Source of the DNA: Alphaproteobacteria bacterium
GTDB taxonomy: Bacteria; Pseudomonadota; Alphaproteobacteria; JAGPBS01
Direction: 5' to 3'
NCBI GenBank assembly: GCA_018063245.1
Contig: JAGPBS010000020.1
Coordinates: forward strand, 1-37,127
Length of the DNA stretch: 37,127 nt
Shown here piece by piece: positions 16,694-26,091 of this stretch (positions within the stretch are counted from its first letter, which is position 1; every line of letters begins with the position of its first letter). Position numbers and translations under genes: made by a program. The notes below the pieces were generated by a model. The model searched no databases. It worked only from the letters and a program-made list of their open reading frames with translations, and had not been told where the DNA came from.

Positions 16694-18535
16694 TCACACA
16701 AAAGCGCCATCTTCAATAATGAATTGCACAGATTGATTCCCTCTGAAATCATTCACCTTCATCTTACCGAGCAAGTGAATAGTCCTGCCGCCGACGGCCT
16801 GCAGCAGAAACTGACCTAAATCAGTCTCAAGACACCTGAAGCAAACAGCTGTGAGGCTCTGCATATAATTCTTTTCACCACCTGCGCCTTGGACGATACA
16901 GCGTAAATGATCCTCACCCATCACATCTGCTTTGACAATACGGACATTATTCAGCACAAACAAAGGTTCAGGATGGCCTGCGCCAAAGGGCCCAACAGAA
17001 TCAAGCTTTTGGACCAAATCCAACGTCACACCGCCTAATGATACCAATCCATCAACCAAAGCGCTTCTGGGCGGGAGCCCATGAGGGCAATCTTGCAAAA
17101 CACGATCAATCAAATAAGATTCAAGATCACCGAGCCGATTCTGTTCAACGGTAAAGCCCACGGCCATTGCATGTCCGCCGCCATTCACCAAATACCCATC
17201 TTGAAAGGCAGCCAAAATATGAACGCCCAAATCGAGTCCAGCCACTGACCGTCCTGATGCTTTTCCTTTTTGATTCTCATCGAAAGCAATAACGCAAGTT
17301 GGCCGCCAGTACCGGTCCTTCAAGCGCGATGCAACAATGCCAATCACACCTGGATGCCATCCCTGGCCTGCAACCAGCATGATGGGCTTTTCATAAAGCC
17401 TTTCAGATTCAACCTTTTGAATCGCTTCTTCCAAAAGTTGCGCTTCAATATCGCGCCTTTCTTTATTATATTCATCAAGCTTCTTGGCAATTTTCTGCGC
17501 TTCAAAAAGGCTTGTGTGCGTTAATAATATTGACCCGAGATCTGATTCTCCTACCCGGCCGCCCGCATTAATCCTTGGCCCCAAAACAAAGCCTAAATGA
17601 TAAGGTGTTGGTTTTTCATCAAGACCTGCTATGTCAGACAAAGTTTTGAGACCTATGTTTTCACGTTTCGCCATCACTTTAATGCCTTGAGAGACAAAGG
17701 CTCTATTTAAACCCTTCAAGGGTACAACATCGCAAACAGTGCCCAAAGCCACCAAATCGAGATAAGAGAGCATGTTGGGCTCTTGAATTTTCTTCGTCTC
17801 AAAATAGCCTTTCTCTCTTAAAGATCGATTCAGCGCAATGAGGAGCAAATAAGTAACGCCCACTGCCGCAAGGAGAGAGAGATCTGAGGCTGGTTCATCC
17901 ACACGGTTCGGATTCACAACAGCGACAGCAGGGGGTAATTTAACCTCCGCTTTGTGGTGATCGAGCACAATGACATCGAGCCCTTTCGAGGCCGCAAATT
18001 CGAGTGGTTCATAAGAAAGCGTTCCGCAATCAACCGTCACAATCAATTGCACTTTTTGTTTAACGAAAGCCTCAAAAGCGGAAAGGCTCGGCCCATAGCC
18101 TTCCTCGATTCGATCTGGAATATAGATGTCAGCCTCAATACCAATATGCGCCAGATAAAGTTTGAGCAATGATGAGGAGGTTGCACCATCAACATCATAA
18201 TCGCCAAAGATAACTATTTTTTCTTGCTTGGTAATGGCTTGATAGAGACGCTGAACCGCCTTGGTCATATCTTTGAGAATCTCAGGATCTGGCATACTCG
18301 ATTTCAATTTCGGATTTAAAAAATCCTCTGCATCATCCAATGTAATTCCCCGACGCACCAACAAATCCGCAACAACAGATGGCAAGCCTAGCTTCTGAAC
18401 AAGGCTTAATGTATCACGCTCAGAGATCTTGCGCATGAGCCATTTTTGCCCTTTCACCGATTTTTCGAGGAAAACTTCCAATTGATCATCTAAGTTATGT
18501 TTCGGAATATCAAGCATTTGCGCGGACCTTTTCAT
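16694..18535 (-). CDS. recJ: Single-stranded-DNA exonuclease RecJ
   Basis: A 5'-3' exonuclease that degrades single-stranded DNA in RecF-pathway recombination, mismatch and base-excision repair. The 613-residue product has the family length. DHH-superfamily motifs are GDYDVDGATSSS (111-122), TVDCGT (about 167) and LDHH (191-194). The DHHA1 domain contains GGGHAMAVGF and an oligonucleotide-binding domain follows. The start overlaps the end of anmK by 26 bp, which points to co-transcription from anmK. A start at 18517 (MLDIPKH) is also possible. Confidence 0.95.
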   Translation of the reverse strand: MKRSAQMLDIPKHNLDDQLEVFLEKSVKGQKWLMRKISERDTLSLVQKLGLPSVVADLLVRRGITLDDAEDFLNPKLKSSMPDPEILKDMTKAVQRLYQAITKQEKIVIFGDYDVDGATSSSLLKLYLAHIGIEADIYIPDRIEEGYGPSLSAFEAFVKQKVQLIVTVDCGTLSYEPLEFAASKGLDVIVLDHHKAEVKLPPAVAVVNPNRVDEPASDLSLLAAVGVTYLLLIALNRSLREKGYFETKKIQEPNMLSYLDLVALGTVCDVVPLKGLNRAFVSQGIKVMAKRENIGLKTLSDIAGLDEKPTPYHLGFVLGPRINAGGRVGESDLGSILLTHTSLFEAQKIAKKLDEYNKERRDIEAQLLEEAIQKVESERLYEKPIMLVAGQGWHPGVIGIVASRLKDRYWRPTCVIAFDENQKGKASGRSVAGLDLGVHILAAFQDGYLVNGGGHAMAVGFTVEQNRLGDLESYLIDRVLQDCPHGLPPRSALVDGLVSLGGVTLDLVQKLDSVGPFGAGHPEPLFVLNNVRIVKADVMGEDHLRCIVQGAGGEKNYMQSLTAVCFRCLETDLGQFLLQAVGGRTIHLLGKMKVNDFRGNQSVQFIIEDGAFV

Positions 18536-19664
18536 CTTTTACGTCAGGCTTATAACATTTTCCGCCCATCATAGGCTGAGAAACACCTGTTGTTTTTGGG
18601 AAACTATAAGGGAGGTGTGCCATGTGCCTTCCTGCCAAATAAGCAAAGGCCTCAGCTTCAATAAAATCACCATTCAGACCCAAATCATCAATGGACTGAA
18701 TGTGAACCTGTGGCAATGCCGCCTTCAATTGATCAACAAGATTCGCATTCTTTCTGCCGCCGCCCATGAGAATAATCTGCTTTGGCATAGCTGGCAGGCT
18801 TTTAAAAGCCAACAACATTGACTGAACGGTGAGTCCTAAAAGCGTTGCCGCTCCATCTTCAGGACTTATATTTTGGAGTTTTTCAAGATAGGCATGAAAA
18901 TGAAGCCGATCCAATGACTTTGGCACTGGGCTCTGAAAGAAAGTATCACTTAAGATATCATCGATAATAGCTTGATTACATTTTCCCTTTTTTGAAATAG
19001 AACCATTCTCATCATAGGCTTTTTGAAAATAGCGCAAGCACCAATCATCGAGAAGCGCATTGCCAGGCCCTGTGTCAAATGCAACCATCTCTTCTGGATT
19101 CTCATTCGGAATATAGGTTACATTGGCAACACCGCCGATATTCAGCATGCAAATCGGAAATTGACACTGTAATTGCGATGCCAAAGCCAGATGGAAAATT
19201 GGAACCAAAGGTGCTCCTTGCCCACCAGATTCAACGTCTTGAATCCGAAAATCACCCACAACATCAATACCAAGGTGATTTGCCATTTTTTGTGCATCAC
19301 CAATTTGCCATGTTTTTTTCTCAAGAGGATTGTGATAAATGGTTTGGCCATGAAATCCAATCAGATCAATATCATCCGCGGATAAGTCAAAGTCTTTCAT
19401 GAAGTCTTTGATCACCTCAATATGACGATCTGTGAGCTCTTGCTCGATTGCTTTTGTCTGATCAGTTGGAGCCGATTGTCCCAAAATTGTGCTTAATCTA
19501 TCCCGAAAATCTTGGTAATAGGGACGATAAGATGAAGGACCTATTTTCAAAATCTGATGACCATCAGTCTCAATATAAGCAAGATCAATCCCATCGAGAG
19601 ATGTTCCCGACATAAGGCCAAGGCATCTATATTTTTTATTTTTGAGAGTCACTGATTGCGTCAT
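18510..19664 (-). CDS. anmK: Anhydro-N-acetylmuramic acid kinase
   Basis: Phosphorylates and opens 1,6-anhydro-MurNAc to MurNAc-6-phosphate during recycling of cell-wall fragments, which implies that the organism makes and turns over peptidoglycan. Motifs are CLGLMSGTSLDGID near the N-terminus, GFHGQTIYHNP, NIGGVANVTYIP, FDTGPGNALLDDW and LMGGGRKNANL. From the ATG at 19664 it has 384 residues, near the usual ~370. A longer frame begins with GTG at 19727 but runs back into a palindromic repeat and is unlikely. The ribosome-binding site AGAAG is weak. It overlaps recJ downstream. Confidence 0.93.
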   Translation of the reverse strand: MTQSVTLKNKKYRCLGLMSGTSLDGIDLAYIETDGHQILKIGPSSYRPYYQDFRDRLSTILGQSAPTDQTKAIEQELTDRHIEVIKDFMKDFDLSADDIDLIGFHGQTIYHNPLEKKTWQIGDAQKMANHLGIDVVGDFRIQDVESGGQGAPLVPIFHLALASQLQCQFPICMLNIGGVANVTYIPNENPEEMVAFDTGPGNALLDDWCLRYFQKAYDENGSISKKGKCNQAIIDDILSDTFFQSPVPKSLDRLHFHAYLEKLQNISPEDGAATLLGLTVQSMLLAFKSLPAMPKQIILMGGGRKNANLVDQLKAALPQVHIQSIDDLGLNGDFIEAEAFAYLAGRHMAHLPYSFPKTTGVSQPMMGGKCYKPDVKDEKVRANA

Positions 19665-19721
19665 TTTTTCTTCTATGGTAGATTGGTTAAATAAAAGAGA
19701 CCGATGCATAAAAGTTTCCAT

Positions 19722-19843
19722 CGTCACTCAGAGGGCTCTCTCATGAGAGAGCCCGTGGAGTCTCTACTATCTCACAACAATTATTTAGTTGTTGATTTAA
19801 TGAGATTCCACGCCACCCCCTCTTGGGGTGGCTCTGAATGACG
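19722..19843 (-). repeat. Family A palindromic element, copy 1
   Basis: Outer stem CGTCACTCAGAG / CTCTGAATGACG; inner stem CGTGGAGTCTC / GAGATTCCACG. The left arm is the perfect hairpin GGCTCTCTC-AT-GAGAGAGCC and the right arm CCACCCC-CTCTT-GGGGTGG. The centre adds a third hairpin, CAACAA / TTGTTG. Asymmetric positions and the centre sequence show it is inverted relative to copies 2-6. It sits between the divergent anmK and tyrS genes. Confidence 0.8.
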
Positions 19844-19912
19844 GCTTTTTAGAACTTCTATTTAAATGCTATTATACATTGGTCTTCATAATCTTCTTAT
19901 CATAGGCAAGCC

Positions 19913-21175
19913 ATGAGTAATATCAAAGTAAAATCTGAATTCTTGAAAATTTTAATCGAACGTGGATTTATGCATCAATGCACGAATCTTGAAGGGCTCG
20001 ATGATTATCTTTTAAAACACACAGGTTGTGCTTATATTGGTTTTGATGCAACGGCTGATAGCTTGCATATTGGTAGTCTGATTCAAATTATGCTCCTGCG
20101 GCATTTTCAAAAATCGGGGCACCGTCCGATTGTGCTGATGGGTGGCGGAACAACACGTATCGGCGATCCATCTGGTAAAGACGAGAGTCGTAAGCTTCTG
20201 ACTGACGAAATCATTGGCCAAAATATCAAAGGGATTGGCTCCATTTTCTCAAAATATCTGAGCTTTGGCTCTGGCCAAAATGATGCCATTATGGTCAACA
20301 ACGCGAGCTGGCTAGATAATCTCAATTACATCGATCTCCTCAGAGACATTGGCCCTCACTTTACAATCAATCGCATGGTTACTTTTGACTCAGTCAAACT
20401 GCGCCTTGAACGCGAACAGCCCCTCACCTTTTTGGAATTCAACTATATGATTCTGCAAGCCTATGATTTTATGGAACTGGCAAAAACAGAGAAATGCCAT
20501 CTCCAAATGGGCGGCGCTGACCAATGGGGTAATATCGTGAACGGAATCGATCTTTCAAGACGCATTCTCCAAAAAGAAGTTTTCGGCCTGACATCTCCTT
20601 TAATCACAACGGCTTCTGGTGCTAAAATGGGCAAAACCGCTCAAGGTGCTGTTTGGCTCAATGCCGATAGATGTTCACCCTATGATTATTGGCAATTCTG
20701 GCGCAATACAGAAGATGCCGATGTTGGCAAATTCCTAAGACTGTTTACAGAGTTACCAATTGCTGAGATTCAAAAATTAGAAGCACTGCAGGGAAGCGAG
20801 ATCAATGCAGCCAAGATCGTTCTGGCAAATGAAGTCACGGCTCTCTGCCATGGCAAAGCAGAGGCTGAAAAAGCCTATGCAACAGCTCAGCAAACCTTCA
20901 TTGAAGGCGGCATGTCTGAGAACCTGCCTCACATCACATTAAGTGCTGCTGCGCTTCATGCCGGCATTCCATTTGTTGATTGCCTCGTTGACCTGAAACT
21001 GTGCACCTCAAAGGGCGAGGCTCGCCGCTTGATTGATGGCGGGGGCGCAAGACTGAATGACGTGGTTGTGACTGATAGAGAGCTCATGATTCGCCTTAAC
21101 GATTTCAATGGCAATGAGAGTCTCAAAGTTTCAGCTGGCAAGAAAAAGCACGGCTTGGTGAAGCAGGGGGAGTAA
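19913..21175 (+). CDS. tyrS: Tyrosyl-tRNA synthetase
   Basis: Class I synthetase that charges tRNA-Tyr. The 420-residue product is of the TyrRS bacterial type. The HIGH-type motif is HIGS (52-55) in [10 protein letters not shown] and the KMSKS-type loop is KMGKT (238-242). [17 protein letters not shown] is the tyrosine-binding region. A C-terminal S4 RNA-binding domain is present ([20 protein letters not shown]). The ribosome-binding site is weak (AGG near 19902). It faces parC convergently across a gap of about 300 bp that is half filled by a family A repeat. Confidence 0.95.
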   Translation: MSNIKVKSEFLKILIERGFMHQCTNLEGLDDYLLKHTGCAYIGFDATADSLHIGSLIQIMLLRHFQKSGHRPIVLMGGGTTRIGDPSGKDESRKLLTDEIIGQNIKGIGSIFSKYLSFGSGQNDAIMVNNASWLDNLNYIDLLRDIGPHFTINRMVTFDSVKLRLEREQPLTFLEFNYMILQAYDFMELAKTEKCHLQMGGADQWGNIVNGIDLSRRILQKEVFGLTSPLITTASGAKMGKTAQGAVWLNADRCSPYDYWQFWRNTEDADVGKFLRLFTELPIAEIQKLEALQGSEINAAKIVLANEVTALCHGKAEAEKAYATAQQTFIEGGMSENLPHITLSAAALHAGIPFVDCLVDLKLCTSKGEARRLIDGGGARLNDVVVTDRELMIRLNDFNGNESLKVSAGKKKHGLVKQGE

Positions 21176-21256
21176 AGTTCACATATTCATCGATGAAAGT
21201 CTATGTAAGAGCTGTCTTTAAATACCATCATCAACTATGATTTTGTAGAAAATAAT

Positions 21257-21411
21257 CGTCATTCAGAGCCGCCTCCTTAAAGAGGCGGCGTGGAATCTCA
21301 GCTAACTAACAACGGAGCGCAATTCCTTTTGAGAGACTGCAAAGACTCCATCAGCCTACGCCAAGGCTTCGGCCTGACAGGCGGGCTCCTGTGGGAGCCC
21401 TCTGAGTGACG
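21257..21411 (+). repeat. Family A palindromic element, copy 2
   Basis: Begins CGTCATTCAGAG and ends CTCTGAGTGACG. The left arm is GCCGCCTC-CTTAAA-GAGGCGGC. The right side is enlarged: it includes a GGCTTCGGCC-type block and the hairpin GGGCTCC-TGTG-GGAGCCC. The centre carries GCAATTCCTTTTGA, shared with other copies. It lies in the 301-bp gap between tyrS and parC, where no gene or clear promoter was seen. Confidence 0.8.
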
Positions 21412-21476
21412 GCACTTTATCTATTCATCCACGAAGTACGTGACAACAATCACGCCTCCATGTTACCCATACACCC

Positions 21477-23717
21477 TTAAAACTTATTGTTCCGTGGAAA
21501 GCCATTTGGAGGCATTTTGCCTTGCCCTGCTCTATTACCAAGCCAGCCAACCAAATCGGTCTGAACGCGGCCTGATGTGCCGTAGCTGAATTTCATGCCC
21601 TCCTCCTTTTTGATGACTTGCAAATCAGAAAGGCTTCCATCCTTGTACTTTTGCAAAGTAACGCCACGTCCCTTATTCAGAATCGGCAATTGATCGATCG
21701 GGAAAATCAGAAGCTTGCGATTGTTACCGATCACAGCAATATGATCACCATCTGATTTCACGAAAATCTTTGCTTTTGCTTTATCAGCAAGAGTTAGAAT
21801 TTGACGGCCTGTCTTGGTACTCGCAACTAAGTTATCACCATTCACCTGGAAACCGCGCCCATCTGTAGAAGCAATCACGTAATGTGCATCTTTCTCATAA
21901 GGTAGAATATTGATAATTTTGGCTGAATCTTGGAAATCACACAGCAGCGTAAGCGGCTCGCCAAACCCACGTCCGCGTGGAATGCGATCAACCAGCAGCG
22001 TATACATCCGTCCATCACTATTGAGCAAGAGCAATTTATCAATTGACTCACACTTAATCACGTAGGCTTGCTGATCGCCTTCTTTGTATTTTGTTTCTGC
22101 GATCGCTGCATCGGTTAAGTGCCCTTTTACGCTACGGATCCATCCTTTTTCTGAGCAAAGAACGGTGATTGCTTCTTTTTCAATCATAGCTTCAACAGGC
22201 ATATCAATCTCTTGAGGAGCGCCCTCAATGATCGTCCTTCTTTTACCTAAAGCCGTTTTGGGTGAAAATAGATCGGCAAGAATCGTGAACTCATTATCCA
22301 AAAAGGCAACTTGCTCGCTCTTATTCGCAAGCAATGACTCGAGAGCCTTTTTCTCATCTGACAGGCTTTGATGCTCTTTGCGAATCTCAAACTCTTCTAA
22401 TTTATGCAAGGCTTTAAGGCGCATATTTAAAATAGCATCCGTCTGAATCTCTGTGAGTGAAAATTCAGCCATCAAAACTGCTTTTGGATCATCTTCAAAA
22501 CGAATGATCTGGATCACGCGATCTAAATTCAAATAAGCAATTAAAAAGCCATCAAGAATTTCAAGACGATGCTGAATCTTTTCCAGACGAAACTGACTTC
22601 TACGCACCAAAACTTGATTACGGTGATCAATGTAATGCTGCAAAACTTGAGGCAATGACATTAAATGAGGAATATTATGATGATCAATCACATTCAAATT
22701 TAGATTAAACCTTGACTCTAAGTCACTATTTTTAAAGAGCAAACTCATCAAAACTTCAGGATCAACATTCCTACTTTTTGGCACCAAGACAATTCTGATA
22801 TCTTCTGCTGACTCATCCCTGATATCATCTAGAATCGGAATTTTTTTGTCCATCAGCAGGTCAGCAATCTTCTCAATCAGTTTTGATTTCTGAACCATAT
22901 AAGGAATTTCAGTCACAACAATTTGCCATGTGCCCTGCCCTAGATCTTCTTTTTCCCACTTTGCGCGAACACGAAAGCTCCCACGCCCTGTTTCATAAGC
23001 ATTTAAGATTGTTTCAAAATCTTCAACCAATGTCCCGCCCAATGGAAAATCTGGCCCTTTAAAAACGGACATAAGTTCTCTTGTTGTAGCACCGGCATTT
23101 TTAAGGAGTATCCGCAATGCTTTTGCAATTTCATAAACATTATGAGGCGGGATAGAGGTTGCCATACCCACCGCAATTCCGGTTGATCCATTTGCTAAAA
23201 GGTTCGGGAAGTTGGCAGGCATAACAACTGGTTCATCACCATCACCATCATAGGTTGGCCTAAAATCAACAGCATTGTCATCAAGCCCTTCAAGCAATAA
23301 TTTTGCAACCTGTGTGAGCTTTGCTTCCGTATATCTCATGGCAGCAGCGTTATCACCATCAACGTTACCGAAGTTTCCTTGCCCATCAACAAGCGGATAG
23401 CGAGATGAGAAATCCTGTGCCAGGCGAACCAATGCTTCATAGACAGACATATCACCATGCGGGTGATATTTACCAATCACATCACCCACAACACGTGCTG
23501 ATTTCTTTGGCATTGTTTCTGGATCAAGACGCAACTGACGCATTGCATAGAGCAAGCGCCGATGAACAGGCTTTAGGCCATCTCTGACATCTGGCAATGA
23601 TCTTGCTTTAATGGTTGACAGAGCATAGGCAAGATATCTTTCACTCAAAGCAGACCTGAAAGAAGTATCAAGAATTGTTTCATTCCCTATCTTTGTATTT
23701 TTTCCATTATTGGCCAT
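21477..23717 (-). CDS. parC: DNA topoisomerase IV subunit A
   Basis: Type IIA topoisomerase subunit that cuts and rejoins DNA to unlink daughter chromosomes. The 746-residue length fits ParC rather than the longer GyrA, and no GyrA-box is evident. The active-site tyrosine is Tyr129 in [10 protein letters not shown]. The quinolone-determining segment reads [14 protein letters not shown], with Met90 where E. coli ParC has Ser80 and Glu94 where it has Glu84. The C-terminal domain has the beta-pinwheel repeats. A sigma70-type promoter lies at 23744-23771. It faces tyrS across a palindromic repeat. Confidence 0.94.
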   Translation of the reverse strand: MANNGKNTKIGNETILDTSFRSALSERYLAYALSTIKARSLPDVRDGLKPVHRRLLYAMRQLRLDPETMPKKSARVVGDVIGKYHPHGDMSVYEALVRLAQDFSSRYPLVDGQGNFGNVDGDNAAAMRYTEAKLTQVAKLLLEGLDDNAVDFRPTYDGDGDEPVVMPANFPNLLANGSTGIAVGMATSIPPHNVYEIAKALRILLKNAGATTRELMSVFKGPDFPLGGTLVEDFETILNAYETGRGSFRVRAKWEKEDLGQGTWQIVVTEIPYMVQKSKLIEKIADLLMDKKIPILDDIRDESAEDIRIVLVPKSRNVDPEVLMSLLFKNSDLESRFNLNLNVIDHHNIPHLMSLPQVLQHYIDHRNQVLVRRSQFRLEKIQHRLEILDGFLIAYLNLDRVIQIIRFEDDPKAVLMAEFSLTEIQTDAILNMRLKALHKLEEFEIRKEHQSLSDEKKALESLLANKSEQVAFLDNEFTILADLFSPKTALGKRRTIIEGAPQEIDMPVEAMIEKEAITVLCSEKGWIRSVKGHLTDAAIAETKYKEGDQQAYVIKCESIDKLLLLNSDGRMYTLLVDRIPRGRGFGEPLTLLCDFQDSAKIINILPYEKDAHYVIASTDGRGFQVNGDNLVASTKTGRQILTLADKAKAKIFVKSDGDHIAVIGNNRKLLIFPIDQLPILNKGRGVTLQKYKDGSLSDLQVIKKEEGMKFSYGTSGRVQTDLVGWLGNRAGQGKMPPNGFPRNNKF

Positions 23718-23743
23718 TGTCGAGCCCCTCTCTAAAATGAATG

Positions 23744-23771
23744 ATTATACTGAGACTCTTGTAGAAGCCAA
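23744..23771 (-). promoter_or_regulatory. Sigma70-type promoter for parC
   Basis: On the minus strand TTGGCT (23771-23766) and a perfect TATAAT (23749-23744) are 16 bases apart. Transcription would start about 20 bases before the parC ATG at 23717, and AGAGGGG lies in that leader. Confidence 0.6.
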
Positions 23772-23792
23772 AACCAAGTAATGGTCTATTAG

Positions 23793-23915
23793 CGTCATTC
23801 AGAGTCACCCCCTCAAGGGGTGACGTGGAATCTCATTAAACCAGCAACATACCACAATGCATGTTGAGAAATTGCAGAGACTCCACGCCCTCCTGATGGA
23901 GGGCTCTGAGTGACG
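23793..23915 (+). repeat. Family A palindromic element, copy 3
   Basis: A clean example. Outer stem CGTCATTCAGAG / CTCTGAGTGACG; inner stem CGTGGAATCTC / GAGACTCCACG; left arm TCACCCC-CTCAA-GGGGTGA; right arm CCCTCC-TGAT-GGAGGG; and a central hairpin CAACAT / ATGTTG. It lies between prsK and parC, which run in the same direction. Confidence 0.85.
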
Positions 23916-23973
23916 GTTTTGAATTTAGCAACAATCTCAATACTATTCTTTATATATCATATCACTCATTTTC

Positions 23974-26076
23974 TCAAGCAATGGAATCAGTCAGTAATAC
24001 TTTCATCTGCGTTCCTTCACCGAGCTTTGAAGTGACAGAAAGCTCAAATCCCATCTCCTTCAAAAGTTCACGAGCCTGGTAGGCGCCAATACCATAGCCG
24101 CCTTCTTTTGTTGACTGTAATGGCTTAAACAAATCTTTTGCAATAAATTGATCACTCATTCCCGTGCCCGAATCTTCAACATTAATTTCAAGCTGGCCAT
24201 TTTCATCTTTGACAATAATATGAATAGGACTCACACGACCTGCTTGCACTGTTGCTTCAATCGCATTTTGAATAAGATGCTGAAGCGCCGTAAAGAAGGA
24301 TTCCCGGTCCCACATAATCATCCCATTCAAAAAAGCCTTTGACAGTTTAGGCTTTTGAAAATGAAGTGGCACTCTTTGATCTGCCCATTTCTCAATAAAC
24401 ACAGCAAGATCATCAATGACGTTTTGTTTTGAAACCTCTGTTTGCTTACCCTTATTCGTAACTTGAACATGCTGAGAAAACTCTGCAACAGAATCAGATT
24501 TCAATTGTGTCAGCATATCCTTCATCTTATCAACAGAATGTCTGAGAGTGGTGAGCATATCATCTCTGAATTCTTTTTTATCCCCATACTTCTCAGCATT
24601 CACAACAGTAAGAGACAATTGATTGATCAAGTTTTTTAAATCATGAATCACAAAGGCAAAGCGTTTATTGAAAGCTTGTAATTGTTCTGCATGGAAAAGA
24701 CTCTCACGCGTAATCTCTTCTGCCAGATAACTCGACACTTGGTAAGAAACTGTCTTAAGCAATAAGTATGTCTCCCAAGTCACATCTATCTCAGAAAGCG
24801 GGTCACCAATCAGCATCAGCCCATAGATTTTATCTCGATGTAGTAAGGGCACAAGAAAGCGCGCAGATTTTAGATCCCATATCCATTTAGGCAGAATCTC
24901 TAACAATTCTCTTTGTTTTTCTTGATGTACTTTTAAGTTTAGAATCCAGGGATTCTCTTCTATCTTTTTGATAAAGGGATGATTCAAAGGAATAAACGGC
25001 AGATCTTTTGGAAATTTCAAACAAGCCCTGATCTGTAAATTCTTTTCTTCCTCACTCAAAACCCACAAAACGCCAGATTCACTCTCAACAATTTGCCCCA
25101 TGGCTCTGATATATTTTTCATAATGTGAAATATCTTGCTGGGCAATCGCTTGAATAAATCGCGCCCATTCTTCACGATAATCATATCGATAAGCAAAAAA
25201 GTTTCTTGAGATCAGAACGCGTACTTTGACGCGCAACGCCTCAGAGAAAAAGGCAAGTGTCATCAAAAGAATCGCCGATACAATAAAGATAATCTGAAAC
25301 GACGTTGCAAAATCTGTCTGCAAATGATTGATATAATAGCCAAGAACCGAAATCAAAATCAAATAGAGCCCTGCAAAACTTAAGACCGCACTATGGAAAA
25401 CAAATTGGCGTGAGATTCTTAAATTTGTTGACCATTGCTTGTACCGTGCTGCTGAAATAGCAATCAAAGGCACAACCATTCCAAAAATAAAATAGCGAGC
25501 AAGGGTCAGATTTAATTCATAATTTCCAAACAACAATGCATTTGAATTATAAGCCAAATCATAAATGTGTGTTGTGGCTATCCCCAAAAGAATATATTTC
25601 AAGAGATAAAGAATTTCACGATTCGATTGCCTAAAAATGCATTCTATCAGCACCAAGCCATAAACAATCCACAGGATTTTCAAAACCAGAATCAGTGAAA
25701 AACCTGACGATTGAAAAAACATAAAATTACTCATCAGAAACGGTAAAACAGCCAATGAGAGGCAAAGCGCAAAACCAACAGACAAAAGCGATCTTTTAAA
25801 AGACCAAACTCTAAAAAAATCAGGATTCAAATCTAAAATGATAGAGAGCAAAAAGAAACACCAAGCTGACAGTCTCAAAAAATCTAAACCTTCATTCAAA
25901 TAAGCTCCAAAAGACCAAGCCTCTACGCCCCAAAGCGGCATTGAAACATAAATAAGCGTGATGATTGTTACCGCCAATAAACAAACAGATTGTATCTTAT
26001 AACGCCTGTTCAACCCTAATAAAAGCGTTAAGCACGCATAAGCAAGAGTTGGGAAAATGTAAAACAGCTGAATCAT
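23974..26076 (-). CDS. prsK: PEP-CTERM system histidine kinase PrsK
   Basis: Membrane sensor kinase that, with the response regulator PrsR, controls PEP-CTERM and exopolysaccharide genes. The 700-residue protein has about eight membrane segments in residues 1-285, then FFAYRYDYREEW (293-304), a linker typical of PrsK. A GAF-like sensor domain (about 305-450) follows. The phosphoacceptor is His478 in FVIHDLKNLINQLSL. The ATPase domain shows N604 (LIQNAIEA), the DSGTGM box (635-640) and GGYGIGAYQARE (659-670). It starts 15 bp after the sugar transferase gene, so the two are co-transcribed. No prsR is adjacent, although that is where it is often found. Confidence 0.9.
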   Translation of the reverse strand: MIQLFYIFPTLAYACLTLLLGLNRRYKIQSVCLLAVTIITLIYVSMPLWGVEAWSFGAYLNEGLDFLRLSAWCFFLLSIILDLNPDFFRVWSFKRSLLSVGFALCLSLAVLPFLMSNFMFFQSSGFSLILVLKILWIVYGLVLIECIFRQSNREILYLLKYILLGIATTHIYDLAYNSNALLFGNYELNLTLARYFIFGMVVPLIAISAARYKQWSTNLRISRQFVFHSAVLSFAGLYLILISVLGYYINHLQTDFATSFQIIFIVSAILLMTLAFFSEALRVKVRVLISRNFFAYRYDYREEWARFIQAIAQQDISHYEKYIRAMGQIVESESGVLWVLSEEEKNLQIRACLKFPKDLPFIPLNHPFIKKIEENPWILNLKVHQEKQRELLEILPKWIWDLKSARFLVPLLHRDKIYGLMLIGDPLSEIDVTWETYLLLKTVSYQVSSYLAEEITRESLFHAEQLQAFNKRFAFVIHDLKNLINQLSLTVVNAEKYGDKKEFRDDMLTTLRHSVDKMKDMLTQLKSDSVAEFSQHVQVTNKGKQTEVSKQNVIDDLAVFIEKWADQRVPLHFQKPKLSKAFLNGMIMWDRESFFTALQHLIQNAIEATVQAGRVSPIHIIVKDENGQLEINVEDSGTGMSDQFIAKDLFKPLQSTKEGGYGIGAYQARELLKEMGFELSVTSKLGEGTQMKVLLTDSIA

Positions 26077-26091
26077 GGTGATAAAGCCTCT

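Noticed and set aside
19665-19727. Upstream GTG start extending anmK by 21 residues
   Set aside because: It begins inside a family A palindrome and adds sequence ahead of the conserved CLGLMSGTSLDG start that other family members lack.
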